Shown one piece after another: positions 9,691 through 17,031 of a stretch of 64,000 bases of DNA. Made by a program: the position numbers and the translations under genes. Position 1 is the first letter of the stretch, and every line of letters starts with the position of its first letter. Origin of the DNA: Paenibacillus hamazuiensis (GTDB taxonomy: Bacteria; Bacillota; Bacilli; Paenibacillales; NBRC-103111); contig NZ_JALRMO010000001.1 of NCBI RefSeq assembly GCF_023276405.1, forward strand, positions 496,001-560,000, in the 5' to 3' direction. A model generated the notes under the pieces. The model was not told where the DNA came from. It worked only from the letters and a program-made list of their open reading frames with translations, and searched no databases.

Positions 9691-11199
9691 ATGAGGAAGA
9701 AAAGTTTTGGCACTTTAACATCGATCCTGCTTGCAGGAGCTTTATTTGCCGGTTGTTCGTCATCGCCCGCACCGGCGGCTAACAATACGGCGGGAGCAGG
9801 CGGCAATTCCAAAGATTCGCTGCCTCCGTATGAGATTACGATGGTCTATCAAGCTGCGGAGCCCAAAGATTTAAAAGAGGTGGAAGCGGCGATCAGCAAA
9901 ATCACAAAGGAAAAAATCAACGCAACGGTAAAGCTGCTGCCCATCAGCAACGGAACCTGGCAGCAGCAAATCAATCTTATGCTGACGGCAAACGAGAAGA
10001 TGGATCTACTCTGGACAGCCAGCTCCCTCGGTTACATCAATCAGGTCGCCAAGGGCCAGCTTATTCCGATCGATGAATTGTTGGACAAACATGGGCCGGA
10101 TATTAAGGCGAGCTTGGATAAGGGCATTATGGATAGCTTGAAGATCAAAGGTAAAATTTATTCCGTACCGAGCATTAAAGACTGGGCGGCGTCGGCGGGA
10201 ATTGTGATGCGGAAAGATATGGTGGATAAATATAAAATCGACACGACCAAAATTAAAACGCTGGACGATCTGGAGCCGATTTTCAAAACCATTAAGGATA
10301 ACGAACCCGGCATGATTCCGGTGACCGGAACGACCGGCACCTTAATGGAACTGATTTACAACGGCGACATTGACAGATTGGATAATTATTTGGGTGTTTT
10401 GATGGACGTAACCAATTTGAAGGTATCCAATTTGTATGAAAGCAAGCCATATGCCGATTTGGCCGAACGGATGAGGAAATGGTACCTGGAAGGCTACATT
10501 TCCAAGGATGCCGCTACCAACACGGAGACGGGATATAATCTGGTAAAAGCCAATAAAGCATTTTCGTTTTACGGTTCGTTGAAGCCGGGCTTCGATGAGG
10601 ACGTGCTCCCCAGAACGGGCGGCGTGAAAATGGTAAGCGTTCCGCTGACCGGCGCCCTGGCAACGACCAGCAAAATTACCAACGCCTTGATGGTGATTCC
10701 GAAAAACTCGCAAAATCCGGAAAGAGCGATGATGTTTCTGAACATGCTTTATTCGGATAAAACGTTGATCAATTTATTGGATTATGGGATTGAAGGCAAG
10801 CATTATGTAAAAGCCGGCGATAATATCATCGATTATCCTCAGGATGTGAATGCTTCCAACGTAGGGTATTATCTTGAAAACTGGAAGATCGGAAACAGCT
10901 TTAATTCGTACACCTTTAAAGTGCAGGACCCCAACACCTGGAAAAATATTGACGAATTCAATAAAACTGCGCTCAAGTCCAAGGCATTAGGGTTTTCTTT
11001 TGACGGTGAACCGGTAAAAACCGAATTGGCTGCCGTATCCAATGTGTTAAGCTCTTACAAAACGGCGATTGAGTTTGGAGCTATCGATCCCAAAACCGCT
11101 CTGCCCGATTTTATTTCCAGGCTGAAAGCCGCCGGCATCGATAAGATCATTGCCGAGAAGCAGAAGCAGCTCGACGAATGGGCTTCGTCCAGAAAATAA
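9691..11199 (+). CDS. LplA-type sugar-binding lipoprotein
   Basis: A 502-residue binding protein of the larger LplA-like class. The signal is MRKKSFGTLTSILLAGALFAGC with the lipidated cysteine at residue 22 (lipobox FAGC). A low-complexity Ser/Ala/Gly linker follows, then the mature start PYEITMVYQAAEPKDLKEVE. The ribosome site GAGGGGG lies 7 bases before ATG 9691. It follows the two permeases by 32 bp and precedes the GH43 gene by 52 bp, so all four probably share a transcript. Substrate is unknown; the GH43 neighbour hints at a xylose- or arabinose-containing oligosaccharide. Confidence 0.93.
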   Translation: MRKKSFGTLTSILLAGALFAGCSSSPAPAANNTAGAGGNSKDSLPPYEITMVYQAAEPKDLKEVEAAISKITKEKINATVKLLPISNGTWQQQINLMLTANEKMDLLWTASSLGYINQVAKGQLIPIDELLDKHGPDIKASLDKGIMDSLKIKGKIYSVPSIKDWAASAGIVMRKDMVDKYKIDTTKIKTLDDLEPIFKTIKDNEPGMIPVTGTTGTLMELIYNGDIDRLDNYLGVLMDVTNLKVSNLYESKPYADLAERMRKWYLEGYISKDAATNTETGYNLVKANKAFSFYGSLKPGFDEDVLPRTGGVKMVSVPLTGALATTSKITNALMVIPKNSQNPERAMMFLNMLYSDKTLINLLDYGIEGKHYVKAGDNIIDYPQDVNASNVGYYLENWKIGNSFNSYTFKVQDPNTWKNIDEFNKTALKSKALGFSFDGEPVKTELAAVSNVLSSYKTAIEFGAIDPKTALPDFISRLKAAGIDKIIAEKQKQLDEWASSRK

Positions 11200-11251
11200 A
11201 GAGACGTAAAACGCGAATTGCAAAATCACAGAAGGCGGTGTCAAATAAAAG

Positions 11252-12856
11252 ATGGCAGAACGCTTCGTTCATTCCTTTCCCAATCCGGTGCTTCCGGGAG
11301 ACCACCCCGATCCCTCCGTGGTGAGGGTAGGGGAAGATTATTATTTGGTCACCTCCACCTTCCAATATTTCCCCGGCGTTCTGGTGCATCATTCCCGCGA
11401 TCTGGTCCATTGGCGGCCTATAGGTCACGTCATTACCCGGCGGAGCCAATTGGATTTGACCGGAGTGCCGGATTCCCACGGGGTATTTGCTCCGGATATT
11501 TCGTATGCGGCCGGAAAGTTTTGGGTGGTCGTGCCTTTCTTTCACAGCCAGCCGCGATGCACGAATCTGCTGTTTACCGCCGAGCGTCCCGAAGGTCCGT
11601 ATTCCGACGGGATCGTATTAAACCATCATTTTATAGATCCGTCCATTTTCCATGATGACGACGGACGGTGTTATCTGGCGTTTGGCGGCGGCTGGCTGCA
11701 GGAGCTGCGGCCGGACGGGTCCGGTTTGATAGGCGAAGCGAGGCAGGTATGGCCCGGGACCGGCGGCCAAACTCCGGAAGGTCCGCATATCGTCAAACGT
11801 TCCGGCTACTACTACCTGATGCTGGCCGAAGGGGGGACGCGTTTCGGACACAGGGAAACATTGGCACGCAGCCGATCAATATGGGGCCCTTACGAACCGT
11901 GTCCGCACAATCCGGTCCTTGCCCAGACGGATCCTTACAAGCCTTTTCAAAAGGCAGGGCACGGGAAACTCGTGGAGGACACGAAAGGCGGCTGGTGGAT
12001 GGTGCATCTGGGAGGACGCCCGTTAACTCCGAACGGCAGCACGCCATTGGGCAGAGAGACTTTCCTGGAGGCGGTGCATTGGACCGAGGACGGGTGGTTT
12101 GAGGTCGGAGAAGGCGGGAGCCCGCAGGAGCGGGTGGAGGTGCAGTTGGAAAAAGAATATGAACCCGCTCAGGCCGAGTACGAAACGGATCGATTCGATA
12201 AGCCGGAGTTGAGTCCGGTCTGGGAATGGGTGCGCCATCCGCTGGAAGGAAGTTATGCGCTTACGGCAAACGGACTTGAGCTCGAGTGCGCCTCTTACCC
12301 GCTGTATACCCCCGGTTCGACTCTGATCCTTACCCGTCGATGGGAGCATTTCGGCTTCGAGGCGCTCACCCGTCTTTCATTTATGCCGCATGCATTGGGA
12401 GACGAAGCAGGACTTGTGTTATACCGGGATATGGATGCAATGCTCCTGTTCAGTATTCGTAATGGGATCGGCCAAACTTCCGGACAAAAGTTCGACGCCG
12501 GCCGGCTGCACGAGAAGCAGGAGGATGACGGACTTTTTGTGGAGATCGACCGCTCGGAGAAATGTCTTCGACAATCGCTTTATCAGAAGAAGCTTAACGT
12601 GGAGCCGGGAGAAGATGTATGGCTGAGAGTCCGGCTTGATGCCGAAAGCAGGGAGTTTACATTCGCCGTATCGTCGGACGGTGCACAGTTTGCGGAATTG
12701 GGCTTGAACGTGCCGGCGGATTTTCTGTACCCGGAAAATTACGCCCGATTCAACTGCTTCACGGCTCCGCGCATCGGCCTCTTTGCCCGCGGGGTGCTCT
12801 ACGAACAGCACGGAAAAGCGTTGTTCAAACAATTTATGTACCGAGGGATTTCGTAA
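11252..12856 (+). CDS. GH43-family glycosidase (beta-xylosidase/arabinofuranosidase type)
   Basis: A 534-residue cytoplasmic enzyme (no signal peptide). The N-terminal five-bladed propeller carries the GH43 signatures: NPVLPGDHPDPSVVRVGEDY with the catalytic-base aspartate D20, the pKa-modulating region FIDPSIFHDDDGRCYLAFG near residue 130, and the acid GQTPEGPHIVK near residue 175. The last 200 residues (from about 340) form the beta-sandwich domain usual in XynB-like enzymes, with the VWEWVRHP and LTRRWEHFGFEA motifs. It is the last gene of the permease/lipoprotein unit and is followed by a strong terminator. Xylosidase versus arabinofuranosidase cannot be decided from sequence alone. Confidence 0.9.
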   Translation: MAERFVHSFPNPVLPGDHPDPSVVRVGEDYYLVTSTFQYFPGVLVHHSRDLVHWRPIGHVITRRSQLDLTGVPDSHGVFAPDISYAAGKFWVVVPFFHSQPRCTNLLFTAERPEGPYSDGIVLNHHFIDPSIFHDDDGRCYLAFGGGWLQELRPDGSGLIGEARQVWPGTGGQTPEGPHIVKRSGYYYLMLAEGGTRFGHRETLARSRSIWGPYEPCPHNPVLAQTDPYKPFQKAGHGKLVEDTKGGWWMVHLGGRPLTPNGSTPLGRETFLEAVHWTEDGWFEVGEGGSPQERVEVQLEKEYEPAQAEYETDRFDKPELSPVWEWVRHPLEGSYALTANGLELECASYPLYTPGSTLILTRRWEHFGFEALTRLSFMPHALGDEAGLVLYRDMDAMLLFSIRNGIGQTSGQKFDAGRLHEKQEDDGLFVEIDRSEKCLRQSLYQKKLNVEPGEDVWLRVRLDAESREFTFAVSSDGAQFAELGLNVPADFLYPENYARFNCFTAPRIGLFARGVLYEQHGKALFKQFMYRGIS

Positions 12857-12908
12857 ACTTCACTTACGTTTGATTAATCCGGCTCCGGTCGCATGGATAA
12901 AATATAAC

Positions 12909-12947
12909 GGTACACATTTGTCTTGAATGTGTACCGATTTTTTATTT
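12909..12947 (+). terminator. Intrinsic terminator after GH43 gene
   Basis: A perfect 10-bp stem GGTACACATT (12909-12918) / AATGTGTACC (12926-12935), 7-base loop, then GATTTTTTATTT. It ends the operon that starts at 7820. Confidence 0.92.
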
Positions 12948-13001
12948 GATCGGCCTGTTATTTATCGTGCCCTTGGGCGAGTTACCTACAACCCAAATGC
13001 C

Positions 13002-13943
13002 TCAATTTTGCCTGATGAAATCCACGATAAGACGTCCGATTTCGCCCGGCGCATCCTCCAGGCAGTAATGGCCTACACCTGCAAGCCGGTGAACGGGAGC
13101 GTCCGGAAACAGCTCCGTGAAAAGCGGGAGAAAATGCTCGGCATGCAGTGTGCGGTCGGCTTCTCCCCAAATCGCAAGCGCGGGCTTGATACGGATGGCG
13201 CTCACGGCTTCGGCATCGGGCGTCTCGAAGCGATGCGCGCCTGCTGCGCACCCTTTCGCCCAGCCGATCGCGCCGAGACAGTCGGCCGGACTGGCAAACG
13301 GCGATCCGTAAGCCGCGAGCCAGGTATCGGTAATCAATTCATGGTTCTCGAAGCCGTTCAGCTTGAGTGTGCTGAGGATATTGTAACCGAGTTGTCCCAG
13401 AACGGCTTCAAGGCTACCTTCCTTCTCCGCCTTCAAGATCCATTGGAACCAGGGGGAGACGCCGCCATTGGCGTTCAACCGGTCGACGAGGTCAGATTGG
13501 CCGAACGGTGTCGGTCCGTTGGTGGAAATTATTCTGCGAATCCGGTTCGGATGGCGAGCGGCAAGCCCCATTCCCACAGGTCCGCCAAAATCGTGCATGA
13601 TAAGAGTGATCTGTTTCAGGTCGAGTGCAAGCACGAACCGTTCGAGATTGTCGATATGGTCCTGCAGCCAGTAGCTGCGGTCCTGCGGCGTCGCACTTTT
13701 GCCGAAGCCCATATGATCGGGGACGACAACCCGGAAATCTTCGCTCAATACCGGAATCAGATGGCGAAACAAATAACCCCAGGTCGGCTCGCCATGAAGG
13801 CAAAGAACGGTCTCATCAGCGCGTGGCCCTTCGTCGACGTAGTGCATGGCGAAGCCGGCGGCGTCTGTAAAGTGCGGTGCGAACGGGAATGTGCCGCCAA
13901 AATTCCCGAGACGATCATGGTCGGGTTTATGAGGATAAGCCAT
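13002..13943 (-). CDS. Haloalkane dehalogenase-like alpha/beta hydrolase
   Basis: A 313-residue alpha/beta-fold hydrolase. It has HGEPTW (oxyanion and cap-side motif of dehalogenases) near residue 51, the nucleophile elbow MHDFGGPVG with catalytic aspartate near 116, the acid region AIWGEADRT and the catalytic histidine in GVGHYCLED near the C-terminus. True haloalkane dehalogenases usually have tryptophan after the nucleophile (DWGG) as a halide ligand; here it is phenylalanine, so dehalogenation is doubtful and an esterase or epoxide-hydrolase-like reaction is possible. The ribosome site is AGGAGG. It is transcribed divergently from a TetR regulator that probably represses it. Its reading frame looks unlike the neighbouring sugar genes and it may be a transferred gene; this last point is inference. 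Confidence 0.85.
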   Translation of the reverse strand: MAYPHKPDHDRLGNFGGTFPFAPHFTDAAGFAMHYVDEGPRADETVLCLHGEPTWGYLFRHLIPVLSEDFRVVVPDHMGFGKSATPQDRSYWLQDHIDNLERFVLALDLKQITLIMHDFGGPVGMGLAARHPNRIRRIISTNGPTPFGQSDLVDRLNANGGVSPWFQWILKAEKEGSLEAVLGQLGYNILSTLKLNGFENHELITDTWLAAYGSPFASPADCLGAIGWAKGCAAGAHRFETPDAEAVSAIRIKPALAIWGEADRTLHAEHFLPLFTELFPDAPVHRLAGVGHYCLEDAPGEIGRLIVDFIRQN

Positions 13944-14124
13944 GGGAAGTCCTCCTGAAAGATGGTTTTATTCAAATCCGATTTTATTTACGCGAACGTT
14001 GTTAATACGATTCTTGACTCCGGTTTTCCTTCGAGAATCTCCTTTATCACACACCTTTCCAAGTTTGAATGTTCTTCTTGTTGCATGTGCGGCATCGTTC
14101 ATTTATGTACTGTTGAGTATAATA

Positions 14125-14136
14125 TACCGTTCGGTA
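14125..14136. promoter_or_regulatory. Probable TetR operator
   Basis: The dyad TACCG-TT-CGGTA lies in the 324-bp gap between the hydrolase and the TetR gene. On the minus strand a -10-like TATACT (14116-14121) is next to it, so a bound repressor would cover the hydrolase promoter. The rest of the gap (13944-14124, 14137-14202) shows no gene that I can support. Confidence 0.6.
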
Positions 14137-14202
14137 AGTAAATGACGAGATAAATATATAGCAAGATTTTGGTTTATGTCAAGCGAAAAGTTGAAAATAA
14201 AT

Positions 14203-14231
14203 TTGACTGTTTCCGCGGCATCATATAAGAT
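14203..14231 (+). promoter_or_regulatory. SigA-type promoter of TetR gene
   Basis: TTGACT (14203-14208), 17-bp spacer, TAAGAT (14226-14231), 37 bp before the chosen TetR start at 14268. Confidence 0.6.
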
Positions 14232-14267
14232 TGAATTATACTGACCGATATGAAAAGAGGGTTATTT

Positions 14268-14849
14268 ATGGTGCGGCCTCGGGCATTCGATGAAGAAAAA
14301 GCGCTTCAAGCAGCGATGGAACTGTTCTGGGAGAAAGGTTACGAAGCGACTTCATTGAGCGATTTAACGTCGAAAATGGGCATTCAGCGGCCCAGTCTTT
14401 ACTCCGCCTACGGAGACAAGAAGGAGCTTTTTGAAGCTGCGCTTCGCAAATACAATCAGTTCCATTCTTCCTATATACGCGCCAAGCTTCAAAGCGGCAC
14501 ATCCGTCAAAGAGGCGTTTCGTTCTTTGTTTGAAGGCATTGTGGCGGAAGGATACGAGGAAGGACCGAACCGAGGGTGCTTCTGCCTTAATGTGATGGTC
14601 GAATTGGCGCCGCATGATGCCAAATTTGAAGTGCTGACCAGGGAGCACCAGATGTATTTGGCGGCGATTTTTCAGGAGACTATCGAACGGGGGATGCGAT
14701 CCGGCGAACTTCGGAACGATGGGAATGCCAAAAAGTTAGCCCAGACGCTTGTCGTTTCCATGATCGGACTTACCGTGTTGATGAAATCCCGCCCCGATCG
14801 GGCATTTGCAGAAAATTCGGCAGCGACGATACTTGCCCTGCTGCAATAA
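14268..14849 (+). CDS. TetR/AcrR-family repressor
   Basis: A 193-residue regulator. The N-terminal helix-turn-helix is clear (FDEEKALQAAMELFWEKGYE, then SLSDLTSKMGIQRPSLYSAY), followed by an all-helical ligand-binding domain containing GPNRGCFCLNVMVELAPHD, a pattern seen in the AcrR/YxaF-like branch. ATG 14268 is chosen because AAGAGG lies 7 bases before it; an in-frame ATG at 14250 adds six residues but has no ribosome site. The gene is divergent from the alpha/beta hydrolase, and the dyad at 14125 between them is the likely operator for local repression. Confidence 0.9.
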   Translation: MVRPRAFDEEKALQAAMELFWEKGYEATSLSDLTSKMGIQRPSLYSAYGDKKELFEAALRKYNQFHSSYIRAKLQSGTSVKEAFRSLFEGIVAEGYEEGPNRGCFCLNVMVELAPHDAKFEVLTREHQMYLAAIFQETIERGMRSGELRNDGNAKKLAQTLVVSMIGLTVLMKSRPDRAFAENSAATILALLQ

Positions 14850-14923
14850 AGGAACGATGCTTCATATTCAAAATCGGAGGCCGGGAGAGCTCTCATCTAT
14901 GGAAAGGGAGCCCCGTGCATGGA

Positions 14924-14950
14924 TAAGACTGTGCACAGAGCTTTTTTAAC
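14924..14950 (+). terminator. Weak hairpin with T tract after TetR gene
   Basis: An imperfect stem (CGTGCA with TGCACAGAGCT, two C-A mismatches if extended) is followed by TTTTTT. It lies in the 216-bp gap between the TetR gene and the convergent reductase gene, which otherwise shows nothing I can assign. Confidence 0.35.
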
Positions 14951-15065
14951 GTCATTCCGAGACATGCGATGCAGAGCAGGCTTTTAAAGCTTTCCTCCGT
15001 GATGCTGCCAGTGCCCGGTTGCCTGAATTGCGGACAAATGGCTGCCGGCAGCCAATCAATAACGT

Positions 15066-16016
15066 TCATCTGTTATTTATTTGCAGCGATACAGAGTAAT
15101 TTTTAATAATATCCCAATTTGGAGTAGGAATATTCGCGCTTAGCTTCAAGTTATTAAAGGCTTGGTTTAGTGCAAGCATCTCGTTAGCGGAAACAGCTTT
15201 ATCACTCAAAAGGATTCTGCCGACGGGGGTTGCCAGAAAAATCTTCAGACCCAAGTAAAGCATTCTCTTTTTTTCCCGGGCTACCTGTTTTTGACTTGCA
15301 GGTATAACCGTATACCCTAGTCGCTCCAAAACTTGATGACCCTCATCGATTGCGCTGATGACATGATAAAGCAGCTTTTTATCTCTTGAGGCTTTGGTAA
15401 AGTTGCCGTTGTAAGAAGGAGCTATGGAATTCAAAGGTAAGATCAAGACCATGTGACTTATAAACCATTCATACATGTCCATGGAATATGTTAATTTATA
15501 GTTGGTATTGCTAAAAGCTTGGTCGATCACCGAGCGCCAGGAAAGATCCTCACCCAATCCACCAATGGTCATATGTCCCTTTGGTCCGCGAACGCAGACC
15601 ATTCGGCCTTTCTCCCTCCAGCCGCCACTCGCTTGAAAAGCGAAGGCAACCTCTTTCTTAACAGGACTTTCGGTCATTATATAATCACGCATTTCATGGG
15701 GACTGGCATTATTGCCTACGATAATCACATGGCTGCTGAGATTTGCTGCCAGTACAGGCAGAACCGCCTGAAAATCCGGGTATTTCATTACTACAAAAAT
15801 AAGATCATAAACATCGTCCGGCTGAAGTTCTCCGATCACATTAACTTGGTCGACCGTAGTATGTAATTGTAAATAATGACGAATAACATTCCCGTCATTC
15901 TGGAGCTCATGTAACCGTTGTCCTCTGGCCAACATCGTAACATCGTTACCGCCGCGCACCAGCACATGGGCTAAATAACTTCCCAACACTCCGGCACCGT
16001 AAACTAAAATTCTCAT
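15066..16016 (-). CDS. Ketopantoate reductase-like (PanE/ApbA fold) oxidoreductase
   Basis: A 316-residue NADPH-dependent reductase-like protein. The N-terminus is a Rossmann fold MRILVYGAGVLGSYLAHVL with GxGxxG, followed by LIFVVMKYPDF and VIIVGNNAS, the positions that bind cofactor in PanE/ApbA. The second half is helical, as in the family. Pantothenate genes are absent nearby and the gene is divergent from its own TetR regulator, so a role in coenzyme A synthesis is unlikely; the substrate is unknown. The ribosome site GGGAGGG precedes ATG 16016. A dyad of two 13-bp arms lies between this gene and the TetR gene. Confidence 0.8.
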   Translation of the reverse strand: MRILVYGAGVLGSYLAHVLVRGGNDVTMLARGQRLHELQNDGNVIRHYLQLHTTVDQVNVIGELQPDDVYDLIFVVMKYPDFQAVLPVLAANLSSHVIIVGNNASPHEMRDYIMTESPVKKEVAFAFQASGGWREKGRMVCVRGPKGHMTIGGLGEDLSWRSVIDQAFSNTNYKLTYSMDMYEWFISHMVLILPLNSIAPSYNGNFTKASRDKKLLYHVISAIDEGHQVLERLGYTVIPASQKQVAREKKRMLYLGLKIFLATPVGRILLSDKAVSANEMLALNQAFNNLKLSANIPTPNWDIIKNYSVSLQINNR

Positions 16017-16068
16017 ACGATAGCCCTCCCGACTTAGATTTTGCCAAAAAATTTTTAAATAATAATGT

Positions 16069-16141
16069 TCAAATTTAAAAATTAGATTAGCATGATTTTA
16101 TGCTCAATTCCCTACGTTTGTCAATAAGTTTTTAAATTTGA
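16069..16141. promoter_or_regulatory. Widely spaced inverted repeat, probable TetR operators
   Basis: TCAAATTTAAAAA at 16069-16081 and its exact reverse complement TTTTTAAATTTGA at 16129-16141 flank a 47-bp AT-rich spacer between the divergent reductase and TetR genes. Related AT-rich half sites follow at 16147-16170. Arms 60 bp apart fit one repressor site on each divergent promoter. Confidence 0.55.
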
Positions 16142-16217
16142 GTCGTTTAATTTAAATATTTTTCAAATCGTGATATAGTGAATTTAGTTTATGGGACATG
16201 GGATGTGAAAGAACGTT

Positions 16218-16790
16218 ATGAACAAATTTGAAATTAGAACGCAGAAAAAGAAGGATGCAATCGTTCATGCTGCCCTGGAGCTTTTTAAAGAAAAAGGTTT
16301 TATTCAGGTTAGCATAAAAGACATTGCCGCCAAATCCGGCGTATCGTCCGTTTCACTTTATAACTATTTCGGCAGCAAAGAGGGGGTAGTCAAAGAATGC
16401 GCGAACTTTCTGATGCTGGAGACCGTTCGTATGGCCAAGGAGCTTTTGACCCAACATATTGATTTTAAAGACAAGCTTCTTCAGGCTCTTGAAATTTGCG
16501 CCGATCAAGATTATCAATTGCTTTCTTCCGTAGGTGCAGTAGAGGATCATGTGCTGCAAAACCTATATAGCGAAAGTACCAATCAGATCAGAGTGAAAAT
16601 CATACGAGAGTTTATTGAGTTGGGGAAAAGGGAGGGGGCAATCGATCCCTCGGTTTCACTGGAAACCATATTGGAATTATTAAATGCGATTGGGAAGATA
16701 CAATTGTCCTGGGCAAGAAGCGGGAAATATAAAGATAAAATAGCAGAACTAAACCGGCTGCTTTTATTTGGATTAATCGGACATCGATAA
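16218..16790 (+). CDS. TetR-family repressor
   Basis: A 190-residue regulator with an N-terminal helix-turn-helix (KKKDAIVHAALELFKEKGF, then SIKDIAAKSGVSSVSLYNYF). The rest is a helical effector domain resembling the YbiH/TetR branch, without further assignable motifs. ATG 16218 follows GAAAG, a modest ribosome site. It is divergent from the ketopantoate-reductase-like gene with the 13-bp dyad between them, so it probably controls both genes in response to the reductase's substrate or a related compound. It is unrelated in sequence to the TetR protein at 14268 beyond the DNA-binding domain. Confidence 0.88.
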   Translation: MNKFEIRTQKKKDAIVHAALELFKEKGFIQVSIKDIAAKSGVSSVSLYNYFGSKEGVVKECANFLMLETVRMAKELLTQHIDFKDKLLQALEICADQDYQLLSSVGAVEDHVLQNLYSESTNQIRVKIIREFIELGKREGAIDPSVSLETILELLNAIGKIQLSWARSGKYKDKIAELNRLLLFGLIGHR

Positions 16791-16827
16791 AATACAATTC
16801 ACGAAAGTTCATCTAAGCGTCAAACAG

Positions 16828-16864
16828 CCCTCATCTTGTTGTCAAGGTGAGGGTTTCTTGTTTT
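16828..16864 (+). terminator. Intrinsic terminator after second TetR gene
   Basis: Stem CCCTCATCTT / AAGGTGAGGG (one G-U pair) at 16828-16853, followed by TTTCTTGTTTT. Between it and 17032 lies about 170 bp with no assignable gene. Confidence 0.8.
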
Positions 16865-17031
16865 CCTAGGCATCTCTCAAACCCTTGATACACAAGGGGT
16901 TTGCAATGATATGCAAGCCCGCAAGAAAGTATTATTCGCCATCCGAAGCGATGTGCAAGAAATGATTCTTGCCGGGAAACCCGCGCGCTCATAAAGTGTG
17001 AATAGACATAAGAGAGCGGGGAGGGACCGTC

